Under the pieces are notes generated by a model, which saw only the letters and a list, made by a program, of their open reading frames with translations, was not told the origin of the DNA and searched no databases. Of a DNA stretch of 33,247 nt, positions 24,820 through 33,173 are shown piece by piece. Positions within the stretch are counted from its first letter, which is position 1; the number at the start of each line of letters is the position of its first letter. Source of the DNA: CAZEJK01 sp964512045 (GTDB lineage: Bacteria > Acidobacteriota > Thermoanaerobaculia > Thermoanaerobaculales > Sulfomarinibacteraceae); the NCBI GenBank assembly GCA_964512045.1, contig CAZEJK010000033.1:1-33247 (forward strand), written 5' to 3'. The position numbers were made by a program, and so were the translations under genes.

Positions 24820-25632
24820 CTACCAGAAACGCTCGACGTGGATGTTGCCGGGCTCCTTGCGCGTATGCTCGACGAAGCGCGCGTCCTCGAGCAGGCTGAC
24901 CATGTCCTCGATCATGTTCGGGTTGCCGCACAGGTAGACGTGGGTGTTCTCCGGTGTCGGCGTGAACCCCAGGGCGGCCTCAAGGGTGCCGTCGGTCCAC
25001 ACCGACTGCACAAACCCGGTATGACCTTGCCACGGGACCGGCTCTTCGTCGGGGTGGGAAAGTGTCGGAATGTAGAAGAAGTCGTCCGACAGCCGCTCGA
25101 GGGTCATCAGCTCGTCGCGGTAGCCGAGGTCCCATGAGTGGTAGGCGCCATGGATGACAGCGAACTTTCTGCCGGTCTGACCGCGAATGAACGTGCGGAC
25201 CATGCTCATGTACGGCGCCAGCCCGGTTCCCGTGGCGATGAGCACCACGTTGGTATCCTCCGGTGTGTTCTCCAGCGTCATCATGCCGGTGATCTTGGGC
25301 GCCATCCAGACCCGGTCGCCGATGTTCAGTGCGAACAACCGCGGAGTGAGCGAGCCGGTCGAGACGAGCGCCACGTAGAACTCGAGGTAGCTACGGGCCT
25401 GCGACGACGACGCGATCGAGTACGCCCGCTTGATCAGCTTGTCGGGCTTCTTGGGTGGGTCGATCTCGGGCTCGGAAAGGTGGTACCGCGGTGCAGTGCC
25501 AGGCAGCGCGAGGACGGTGAACTGTCCTGGAGTGAACGGCGGGAGCTCCCATCCATCGGGGGTGACGCGGATGACGAGCAGACCAGGGGCCACCTCGGAA
25601 CGTTGGGTCAGGATCGCATTCAGGTCGGGCAT
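24820..25632 (-). CDS. fpr: Ferredoxin/flavodoxin-NADP+ reductase (Fpr type)
   Basis: The enzyme transfers electrons between NADPH and ferredoxin or flavodoxin by way of FAD. ATG 25630-25632 follows GGAGG at 5 bases, giving 270 residues; a longer frame upstream lacks this. The FAD-binding motif is RAYSIASS (69-76), the phosphate-binding segment is GSLTPRLF (93-100), NADP-binding GTGLAPYMSMVR is at 135-146 and the HVYLCGNPNMIEDM strand-helix at 231-244. The C-terminus HVERFW resembles the aromatic end of bacterial Fpr. It heads a two-gene unit with the duplicated-cysteine protein. Confidence 0.92.
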   Translation of the reverse strand: MPDLNAILTQRSEVAPGLLVIRVTPDGWELPPFTPGQFTVLALPGTAPRYHLSEPEIDPPKKPDKLIKRAYSIASSSQARSYLEFYVALVSTGSLTPRLFALNIGDRVWMAPKITGMMTLENTPEDTNVVLIATGTGLAPYMSMVRTFIRGQTGRKFAVIHGAYHSWDLGYRDELMTLERLSDDFFYIPTLSHPDEEPVPWQGHTGFVQSVWTDGTLEAALGFTPTPENTHVYLCGNPNMIEDMVSLLEDARFVEHTRKEPGNIHVERFW

Positions 25633-25704
25633 CCGGGCCTCCAGGTCGATGAGATGGAGTGGCTGGCCGCAGCAGACGGCCATTTCGGCTGGGGATTATA
25701 GCAA

Positions 25705-25769
25705 CCAACGCGGCCGCGGGCCGCATTCAAAGGGATGCTCCGGTGGTGCCGGTCCCGCGCCCGCGTTGG
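25705..25769. repeat. Inverted-end repeat, family B, copy 2
   Basis: The element is bounded by CCAACGCGG and CCGCGTTGG, like copy 1 at 15066-15137. The two share GCGGCCGCGGGCCGCA and AAAGGG-TGCTCCG at the left, while the interior right half differs. It lies in the 188-base space between the HAD gene and the ferredoxin reductase gene. Confidence 0.75.
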
Positions 25770-25820
25770 CAACACGATGCCAGAGGCGAGTGCGGACGCC
25801 GAGGTCTCGTGACGTCGGGC

Positions 25821-26513
25821 TCAGCTGGTCGAGGGGGGCGTCGCCGACTTCGTCTGTGCTTGGGTCAGCCGCTGGAGCCGCTCGGGGCTCAGCTCCGTGA
25901 AGCTGCGGATCAGCAGGTCGTGTGGTGCTGAGAGGATCAGCGAAACGTCCGGCGCGTACGCCACGACTGCCATGCCTGCAGCACGGGCGGCGAGCAGGCC
26001 GTTGTGGCTATCCTCGATCACGGCGCACCGCTCCGGTCGAAGTCCCATCCGAGCCGCAGCGGCAACGAAGATCTCCGGATCGGGTTTGCTGGCGGTGACG
26101 TCGTCGCCGGTCAGGACCGCGTCCATGAAAGCGCGCAGCTGCAGGCGGTCGAGGATGATCTCGACGCGATCGCGAACGGACGAGGAGGCCACGGCCAGAC
26201 GCAGCCCGTGCGCTTGCAGCGCTCTGACAAGCTCGGGGATACCGTCGATTGCGCTGAGGTCTGGGGACGTCGTGAAGAACTGCTCGAGCCTGTGCGTGCA
26301 CTCGGTGGCGAGCTCCTCGGCGATGCTCGGCAGCTCGATCGCAGCGGCAATCTTTGCCCAAACCTGGTCCGATGTCAGTCCGCGGAGCTGATCGAACAGC
26401 TCGTCAGGAGGCCGGTGGCCCCGTTCGGCCAGCAGCTCGAGGGCGATCGTGTCGTAGATTGGCTCGGAGTCGATCAGCACCCCGTCCATGTCGAAGATGA
26501 CAGCTTCGATCAC
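25821..26513 (-). CDS. HAD-superfamily phosphatase / beta-phosphoglucomutase-like
   Basis: The 230-residue protein has the HAD motifs in order: FDMDGVLIDSEP with nucleophile D8 and acid/base D10, the SSS motif II near 110, K in TASKPDPEIF near 142, and VIEDSHNG near 164. The helical cap between motif I and II (about 15-85) is of the C1 type found in phosphoglycolate phosphatases and beta-phosphoglucomutases. Substrate cannot be read from the sequence. It starts with GTG 26511-26513 without a strong ribosome-binding site, 28 bases after the mltD stop, so it is likely co-transcribed with mltD. Confidence 0.88.
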   Translation of the reverse strand: MIEAVIFDMDGVLIDSEPIYDTIALELLAERGHRPPDELFDQLRGLTSDQVWAKIAAAIELPSIAEELATECTHRLEQFFTTSPDLSAIDGIPELVRALQAHGLRLAVASSSVRDRVEIILDRLQLRAFMDAVLTGDDVTASKPDPEIFVAAAARMGLRPERCAVIEDSHNGLLAARAAGMAVVAYAPDVSLILSAPHDLLIRSFTELSPERLQRLTQAQTKSATPPSTS

Positions 26514-26541
26514 CGTGGTCCGTGCCCGTGCAACGCGGTCC

Positions 26542-28406
26542 TCACCTCGGAATCACCAGGACCTGGCCGGGGTAGATGGTGCTCCGCCGGCTGAGCCCGT
26601 TGGCGCGGAGCAGGACCGAAAGACCAACTCCGTGTCGGTCGGCGATCTCGCTCGGGGTGTCGCCGCGTTGGACGGTGTAGCGCGTCCCGGCGACGGTCCG
26701 GCCCTCGCCGGGACGGATGGTCAGACGTTGCCCCGGCTGGATCATGTTCGAGGAGAGGTTGTTGAGCCGTTTCAGGGTGTTGACGGTGGTTCGGTACCTC
26801 TTGGCGATCGAGTACAGCGAGTCTCCACGACGGACGGTGTACGCCATCGGGTCGCCGGTCACCTCCGGCTCTGCGAGAGCGGCAGAGCTGCCGTTGGGGA
26901 TGCGCAGCGCCTGGCCGATACCGATCCGGTGTCGGCTGCGCAGCCGGTTGGCGTCGACGATCGAGGTGACGCTGGCGCCGAACCTCCGGGCGATGCCGGA
27001 GAGTGTGTCGCCGCGTCGAACGCGGTAGGTGACGTACGCGGGCTGTGGCGGGCTCCACTCGTCGATAGCTGCGATCCTCTCCACCGCGGTCTGACGCAGT
27101 TGAACAGGGATCCTCAGCTGGTACGACGTCTTCGGCGTCGCCTCGTGTCGGAGCTCCGGGTTGAGAGCCTTGAGCGAGCCCTTCTCGAGATCGAGCTCCG
27201 ACTCGAGGTCGCTCAGGCGGACCGAGCGCTCGATCGCCACGGTGGTCCACTCCGGCAGTGGCGGATCCGGCTGTGGGAGCACCAGGCCGTACTTCTCAGG
27301 GTCCTCGATCAGGATCAGTGTGGCGAAGAACCGCGGCACGTACCGTCGAGTCTCGCGAGGCAGCAGCTCGTACAGGTCCCAGAAGTCCATGTACTGGTCA
27401 GGACGACTGCGCTCCAGACGCATGACCCTGCGCTCGCCGCAGTTGTAGGCTGCGAGCGCCTTCGGCCAATCGCCGAACACCTCGTGCAGCTCCGTGAGGT
27501 AGCCGATTGCACCGTCCGTCGACTTGACGAAGTCCATGCGCTCGTCGTACCACCAGGTACGGCTCATGCCGAAGCGGAGGCCGGTGGAGGCAATGAACTG
27601 CCACATTCCGACGGCGCTCGCGCGTGATCGGGCGCTGACCTTGAACCCGCTCTCGATCAGCGGGAGCCAGGCGAGCTGCTTGGGCAGGCCGGCCTCGGCG
27701 AGCTTGTCGAGGATCATCTGGCGGTACTGACCCGAGCGCTTGTACGACGCGAGAAAGAACTCCCGCTCTGGTCCGGTGAACTTGGCGATCTCGTACTGGA
27801 CGTGCTCGTTGGTCACGAGGGGGATCTCGAGCGACCACTCGATCTTGGGAGCAGACGCGGCGGTACGCTGCTGACTGTGGATGCGAACAATCTCCTGTGC
27901 CACGAGGAGGCGCAGGTCGTCCCGGGTCTGCTGCGCCATGGGGTCGTCGTCCGACGGCAGGGACAGCAGGAGCTCGTAGGCGCGGTCGAGGGCAGCGAGG
28001 GCATCGTCCATGTTGCCCTCGTCCACGAACTGAGCCGCGGACTCGCATGCCTCGAGCGCCTCGGCTTGCACCTCTTCCGGATCCGGAGGCGCCGGCGTGG
28101 GCGTTGGAGTCGGGACGGGAGACGAGCTCGGCTCTGTTGCCTCGAGGGTGCCGGTGCGACCCGATACCGTACGCCGTGAAGTTCTCGTTCATCTCGGGGA
28201 ANNNNNNNNNNTACCGCCGTGTCCTCAGGGTCTGATGCCGGCGAGTCCGACGTGGCCGGTGAGCCCTCGGCTGGCGTCGGCGCCGGCGCAGCCGGAGTGA
28301 GTGCGGGGGCTGTCGAGACCTGGGGCCCCGGTGCGGTTCCTGTGCAACCGGCGATACACGCCAACGTTACAATGATCGCCAGAGTGGGTGCTTTGATTCG
28401 TATCAC
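26542..28406 (-). CDS. mltD: MltD-like lipoprotein lytic transglycosylase with three LysM domains (broken by assembly gap)
   Basis: MltD-type enzymes cleave peptidoglycan strands to 1,6-anhydro ends. GTG 28404-28406 is preceded by GGAAGG at 6 bases and opens a lipoprotein signal (VIRIKAPTLAII, then LACIAGC with lipobox IAGC), then a Pro/Ala/Ser-rich linker that runs into the N gap. After the gap, a frame resumes through a second Pro-rich linker, a helical region, the SLT domain (catalytic Glu in LPLIESGF, then SAVGMWQF, then AAYNCGERRV) and three LysM repeats of about 45 residues near the C-terminus (each with RRGDTLSG/RRGDSLYS/QRGDTPSE). The two halves are in different frames and a TGA stands at 28189-28191 beside the gap, so the true joining sequence is unknown. 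The gene is probably intact in the organism. Confidence 0.85.
28202..28211. other. Assembly gap (10 N)
   Basis: Ten unknown bases stand inside the low-complexity linker of the mltD gene. Ten N is a common scaffolding placeholder, so the real length may differ. It causes the apparent frame break in mltD. Confidence 0.95.
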
Positions 28407-28578
28407 TGCTATCCTTCCCAAGCCAGTTACGGTCGATCAGGCGGTACGCGACGGACGTGGCGTCCGCCACAGCGAGGCCACATTGTGCCATACACCTCGT
28501 GGAGTTTTGGACCGCGAGCGACGAGAGCTGGGATGATTGTGATTCAGACGGGTGGTACTCCCCCGTTTGGGAGGTAGC
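28407..28578. other. Divergent spacer between mltD and the murJ-murG fusion
   Basis: Two peptidoglycan-related genes diverge here. A small hairpin CGGACG-TGG-CGTCCG occurs at about 28451-28465. On the plus strand TTGGAC (28507-28512) lies 19-20 bases from GATGAT/ATGATT (about 28532-28538), a poor promoter candidate. Otherwise I see nothing specific. Confidence 0.4.
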
Positions 28579-31500
28579 GTGGGCGCGACTGGACGGCAGG
28601 TGGTCACAGGGGGGGCGCTGATCTCGGCCGGAACCCTGCTGACGCGTGTCCTCGGCTTCGTGCGCGAGATCGTCGCGGCTGCCCTGTTCGGGGCGTCCGC
28701 GGTGTTCGACGCCTTCGTGGTGGCGTTCTCGGTACCGAACCTGCTGCGTCGAGTCCTCGGCGAGGAGATGTTCGAACGGGCGCTCCTTCCCCCGTACCGA
28801 CGGCTGGTGGCAGAGGGACGGGCTGCGGAGGCCCGGCGCTTCCTGACACAGGTGTTCTCGCTGGTCTGTGCCGCGGCCGTGGTCGCCGTGGGCGTGCTGT
28901 TCGTGCTGGCGCCGTGGCTGGTCGGGGTGCTCGCGCCGGGTATGGATGAGGCCACCACCGCACTGACGGTCCAGCTGGCACGGCTGTTGACCCCTTTCCT
29001 CGGACTGATTGCCCTTGCAACTTTTGCCGGTGCGTTGCTGCTGTTCTCCGATCGGCGCCTGCTCTACGGGCTCGCGCCGGCAGCGATGAACCTGGCGGTC
29101 GTCGGCGTCCTCCTGTGGACCCATCATCGCTACGGTGTCCTGGCACTGGTGCTGGGCTGGTTGGTGGGCGCCGGGGCGTATCTCGTGGTTCAGCTGCCAG
29201 CGGTGCTCGCGATCGTGCGCGCGATGCCGCCGGGGACCGGGAGCGACGCGGTGTCACTGGTCGCGACACTGCGCGAGTCGTCCCGGATCTTCGCATCGGC
29301 GATGATCCTCAAGGCGGTCGAGCTGGTCGACCGCGTGGTGGCCTCGTTCATTGCAGCGGGTGCCATCTCCGCGCTGTACTTCAGCTTTCGCCTCATCCAC
29401 CTGCCGTTCTCGATCATCTCCCTGGCGCTGACCAGATCGCTGGCGCCAGAGCTGTCGCGGGTACGGGGCGAGCGCGACGGTGCGGGTCTGAGCCGACTGG
29501 TGCGGTTCGGTTTTGAAGCGAACGTCTTCCTGCTGGCACCGGTGTCGCTGTTCCTCGCGGTGTTCTCGACAGAGGTCGTGCGGATCCTGTACGAGCGGGG
29601 CAGCTTTGCCTCTGCGTCCGTCGCCGCCACGGCGCTCGCTTTCCGTTACTACGCCCTGGCGATCGTGCCGATGGGTCTCGTGACCTTGTTCAACCGCGTG
29701 TACTCTGCTCTCGAGGATAATCGGATGCCGCTGGTGGCGGCGGGCATCGGGGGAGGTCTCAACATCATTGGTGACCTGCTGCTGTTCTCAACGCCGTTGG
29801 CCCAGGGCGGGATCGCGTTGGCAAGTGCCATCGCGTGGACCGTTCAAGCTGGACTGATGCTGATCTGGTTGCGTCGTTCCGGAGTGTCGGTGGAGGTGCG
29901 GCAGCTCGTTGGAGCTGCGTTCCGCTTGGTCGTGGCGCTCGGAGCGTTCGTCGCGGTGATTGCCGCGCTCTGGCCGCTGCTGCCTTCTGCGAACGGCGGT
30001 GTCCTGGCGCTGATGGGGAGGCTGTTGGTAGCGGCTGTGCCGGCGTCTTTGGTGTATGCGGTGCTGGCGTTCCTGATGTGGGATCGGCGGTGTCCGGAGC
30101 GCCTGCGCGTCGTGTTGGCCGGTGGCGGTACCGGGGGGCATGTGTACCCGGCGCTGGCGATTCACCGCGTGCTCGAGCGCCAGGAGATGGTGGAGGCGAC
30201 GCTGTACCTCGGTATCGCGGGCCGTGCCGAAGAGGCGATCGTGCCGAAGGCGGGGATACCGTTGCAGCGGATCACGTCGGCGCCTTTTGCGGGCGGTACT
30301 GTGCCGGAGCGATTGCGGGCACTGCTGCTGATCGGGCGTGGAACGTTGGAGTGTGTCGGACACTTGGTACGGTTCCGGCCTCATCTCGTGGTCGCAACCG
30401 GTGGGTACGCGGCAGCGCCGGTGATCTTCGCCGCGTTCTTGCTCAGGCCGTGGCTCCACCTCCGGATCGTGGTCGACGAGCAGAACCTCGTGCCAGGAGC
30501 ACTCAACAAGGTGGCCTCCCTCCTGGCGGACGTCGTGCTCGTGTCGTTCGTGGAGACTGGTTACTTTCTGTGGTCGAACAGGTGCGTGTTCACCGGGTAT
30601 CCTCTGCGATCCGAGTACCGGCTTCCCTCGACTCCCGAGGCCGAGCTGCGGTCCCGGCTCGGGCTGGATCCCGACGACGACGTGGTGCTGGTGTTCGGTG
30701 GTTCGATGGGGGCCCGGAGCATCAACCGTGCGCTGGTGGACGCTCTGCCCGAGCTGGTCGACGGTGGCGGTAGCCGGGTGGTGATCCATGCCATCGGAAT
30801 GATGGCCGACGAGGCATACGACGCCGTTGCGGATACTGCACACCGGCTGGAGCAATCATTCGGCGACCGGTTCGATCACGACGCGCTCGTGGTTCGCGAT
30901 GTCTCAGGCCGGATCGTGTATCGGGGGTACCGCTATCTGGACCGGCTCATCGATGTCCAGCGGATTGCTTCGGTGGTGGTGTGCCGAGGAGGCGCCGGGG
31001 CTCTCGCCGAGGTGATGGTGCTGGGGCTGCCGGCGGTGGTCGTACCCAAGCGTGGCTTGCCGGGAGATCACCAGGAGCTGAACGCGATCGGTGTAGCCGA
31101 GCGGGACGGGATCGAGGTGGTGTTCGAGCGGATCGACCCGGCATCGGGGGTCGATATCGTGGATCCCCACGAGCTTGCGTCGGTGGTGAACGGCCTGCTG
31201 GCGGATCCCGTGCGTCGGCAGGCGTTGGCGAGCACGGCCCGCAGGATGGCGCCAACGCACTCCGAGGAGCGCATCTCCGCCGCCTTGCGGGCAGTGATTG
31301 TGGGCGACGAACCCGAGCTCCAATCGGAGGTCGTGGAGCCCCAGTTCGTGCGCTTCCAGCGTCTGTTCGACTCGCTGGTCGCCCATCTGGATGCCACACC
31401 GCCAGGAAGCCTCTACCACCGGCTCTACGCGATCAAGCTGGAGGAGTATGTCCGTTCGGATCAGTTTCTGGTGTTCAACAAAGCAGTGAAGCTGATCGGA

Positions 31501-32070
31501 GCGCTGCGCCGAAAAGACCTGTACCCTTTGCTGGTGGAACGCTACCCGGGTCTGCGCGGTTACGTGCGGCGAAACGCCTTGATGGCTCTCGGCAAGGCGA
31601 GGCAGTTCGATCCCGTGTTCGTGCGCGCGATCGAGCTGGGTCTGAACGATCGCTACTGGGAAGCACGTCGGGAGGCAGTGGCGCTGGTGACCCGATTCTG
31701 GCGCGAGATCATCGACCTCCTACCTCCAGAGCGGTTGGATCTGTTGCGCACGGATGTGCTCGAGCGGCTGTCTGCACCTTTCGAGAGCTTCGAGGTGCGT
31801 GCGATGGCAATCCGTGCTGCGGTCAGGGTCCTGCCGGAGGAGGAGTTTCTCAAACGGGTGTCGTGTTTTCGGAACGCTCGCGGGGTTCGGCTGCGTGAGG
31901 CGGTGCTGAATGCCGTGCTCGAGGGTCTGGACGGTGGCTGGCTCACGGATATTGACCGTGTCCGCCGGTTCGTGAAGGGTGTGCTCATCACAACCTCCGA
32001 GTACACGCCAGAGTTCAAGGTGCGCTCGCTGTATGTCAGCGTCCTCAAGTCATTGGAGCACGATCGATGA
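28579..32070 (+). CDS. murJ/murG: Fusion of MurJ lipid II flippase, MurG glycosyltransferase and HEAT-like tail
   Basis: GTG 28579 is chosen because GGGAGG lies 4 bases upstream; the frame extends 27 bases further without a signal. The 1163-residue protein has three parts. Residues 1 to about 501 are a complete MurJ with about 14 helices and the residues known to be essential in E. coli MurJ: R23 and R29 in TRVLGFVRE, D44, R57 in PNLLRR and R271 in FRLIHLP. Residues about 509-905 are a complete MurG: GGTGGH (516-521), ATGGYAAAP, DEQN (633-636; usually HEQN), FGGSMGARSIN, and the UDP-GlcNAc site GALAE with E811, then Q832 and N835. Residues about 915-1163 are helical, HEAT-like (VRRNALMALGKA, WEARREAVAL). 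MurJ ends in the cytoplasm, so MurG sits on the correct side. No linker, stop or N lies between the parts. mraY overlaps its stop by 4 bases. Confidence 0.93.
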   Translation: MGATGRQVVTGGALISAGTLLTRVLGFVREIVAAALFGASAVFDAFVVAFSVPNLLRRVLGEEMFERALLPPYRRLVAEGRAAEARRFLTQVFSLVCAAAVVAVGVLFVLAPWLVGVLAPGMDEATTALTVQLARLLTPFLGLIALATFAGALLLFSDRRLLYGLAPAAMNLAVVGVLLWTHHRYGVLALVLGWLVGAGAYLVVQLPAVLAIVRAMPPGTGSDAVSLVATLRESSRIFASAMILKAVELVDRVVASFIAAGAISALYFSFRLIHLPFSIISLALTRSLAPELSRVRGERDGAGLSRLVRFGFEANVFLLAPVSLFLAVFSTEVVRILYERGSFASASVAATALAFRYYALAIVPMGLVTLFNRVYSALEDNRMPLVAAGIGGGLNIIGDLLLFSTPLAQGGIALASAIAWTVQAGLMLIWLRRSGVSVEVRQLVGAAFRLVVALGAFVAVIAALWPLLPSANGGVLALMGRLLVAAVPASLVYAVLAFLMWDRRCPERLRVVLAGGGTGGHVYPALAIHRVLERQEMVEATLYLGIAGRAEEAIVPKAGIPLQRITSAPFAGGTVPERLRALLLIGRGTLECVGHLVRFRPHLVVATGGYAAAPVIFAAFLLRPWLHLRIVVDEQNLVPGALNKVASLLADVVLVSFVETGYFLWSNRCVFTGYPLRSEYRLPSTPEAELRSRLGLDPDDDVVLVFGGSMGARSINRALVDALPELVDGGGSRVVIHAIGMMADEAYDAVADTAHRLEQSFGDRFDHDALVVRDVSGRIVYRGYRYLDRLIDVQRIASVVVCRGGAGALAEVMVLGLPAVVVPKRGLPGDHQELNAIGVAERDGIEVVFERIDPASGVDIVDPHELASVVNGLLADPVRRQALASTARRMAPTHSEERISAALRAVIVGDEPELQSEVVEPQFVRFQRLFDSLVAHLDATPPGSLYHRLYAIKLEEYVRSDQFLVFNKAVKLIGALRRKDLYPLLVERYPGLRGYVRRNALMALGKARQFDPVFVRAIELGLNDRYWEARREAVALVTRFWREIIDLLPPERLDLLRTDVLERLSAPFESFEVRAMAIRAAVRVLPEEEFLKRVSCFRNARGVRLREAVLNAVLEGLDGGWLTDIDRVRRFVKGVLITTSEYTPEFKVRSLYVSVLKSLEHDR

Positions 32071-33173
32071 TCCGCCTTCTCGTGGAAGCGTTGCGTGCGA
32101 CCGGAATCGATCCCGGTTTCTTCCGTCTGATGGACTTCCTCAGCTTTCGGGCGCTGATGGGAATGACGACTGCTCTGGCAGTTTCGCTGGCGTTGGGCTT
32201 CAGGGTCACGGTGTTTCTCTATCGCCGGCGGTTCCGGGACACTTCCGGGGAGCACGGCTCGATCAACGTGGCGTCAAAGCGTGGCACGCCGACCGGAGGA
32301 GGGTTGCTGATTCTGCTCGCTGGTACGGTGGCGGCACTGCTGTGGTGTGAGCTGCGCAGCCCGTTCCTCTGGCCGCTGCTGATCGGTTTTGTCTACCTGG
32401 GGATGGTGGGCTTTCTCGATGACTTTTTGAAGGTCCGTTTCAAGTCATCCCTGGTGGGTCTTTCACAGCTCGGCAAGACCGTGCTCGTGCTGCTGTTCGT
32501 TGTGCCCTGTGCCGTCTGGCTGGTGTCGCCGACCTCGCCGCTCCCGGAGGAGGTGCGAACGCTGCTCTGGGTCCCGTTTTACAAGAACCCCATCCTCGAC
32601 CTGGGCCCATTTGCCTACGCACTGTTCATGGTGTTCGCAGTGTTCTCGATTATCAACGCGATGAACATTACCGATGGGATGGACGGCCTCCTGGCCACGA
32701 CCTCGGTCCTCACAATCGGCGTGTATGTCGTGTTCGCGTATGTGGCGGGGAACACCGTGATCTCGGGCTATCTCCTGTTTCCGTATCTGGCGGGAGCGGG
32801 CGAGGTGGCGGTGTTCGGAGCGATTCTGGCGGGCGCGGTTCTGGGCTTTTTGTGGTTCAACTCCTATCCCGCTCAGATGTTCATGGGCGATACCGGATCG
32901 TTGAGCATCGGCGGCGCGGTGGCGCTGATGGCGTTTCTGATCAAGCAGGAGATGCTGTTTCCGATCGTCGGCGGCATCTTCGTGCTCGAGATCTTCACGT
33001 CGCTGGTGCAGGACAAGCTCGGCAACCGGATCGGCCGTCGGATTGTCCACCGGGCGCCGTTCCACTACTCCATGGCCCACTCCGGAGTGGCGGAGCCGAA
33101 GGTCGTCGCCAGGCTGACGATTCTGGCGTCGCTGCTGGCTGTGATCGCGCTCCTGTCACTCAAGATCCGCTAG
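32067..33173 (+). CDS. mraY: MraY, phospho-MurNAc-pentapeptide transferase, with altered triple-His motif
   Basis: MraY transfers phospho-MurNAc-pentapeptide from UDP to undecaprenyl phosphate, making lipid I. The 368-residue protein has about ten membrane helices and the family residues: KRGTPTGGG (71-79), D118-D119 in FLDDFLK, NITDGMDGL (200-208), NSYPAQMFMGDTGSLS (265-280, D275) and the closing AEPKVVARLTI. The usual APIHHHFE motif in loop E reads APFHYSMA here: H333 is kept, while the second and third His are Y334 and S335. The rest supports MraY and not WecA. The ATG overlaps the stop of the murJ/murG fusion (ATGA), so lipid I synthase is translationally coupled to the lipid II synthase-flippase. 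Confidence 0.93.
   Translation: MIRLLVEALRATGIDPGFFRLMDFLSFRALMGMTTALAVSLALGFRVTVFLYRRRFRDTSGEHGSINVASKRGTPTGGGLLILLAGTVAALLWCELRSPFLWPLLIGFVYLGMVGFLDDFLKVRFKSSLVGLSQLGKTVLVLLFVVPCAVWLVSPTSPLPEEVRTLLWVPFYKNPILDLGPFAYALFMVFAVFSIINAMNITDGMDGLLATTSVLTIGVYVVFAYVAGNTVISGYLLFPYLAGAGEVAVFGAILAGAVLGFLWFNSYPAQMFMGDTGSLSIGGAVALMAFLIKQEMLFPIVGGIFVLEIFTSLVQDKLGNRIGRRIVHRAPFHYSMAHSGVAEPKVVARLTILASLLAVIALLSLKIR

Noticed and set aside
28225..29127. A 300-codon open frame on the minus strand
   Set aside because: It overlaps the murJ domain in antisense and the start region of mltD; Arg/Gln-rich shadow frame.
30070..30120. Separate start of an independent murG gene inside the fusion
   Set aside because: An in-frame ATG exists at 30076, but no ribosome-binding site precedes it and no stop separates the MurJ part. 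Internal initiation cannot be excluded but is not supported.
32067..33173. WecA-type glycosyltransferase in place of MraY
   Set aside because: The KRGTPT, NITDGMDGL and AEPKVVARLTI blocks and the position next to murG favour MraY despite the altered His motif.
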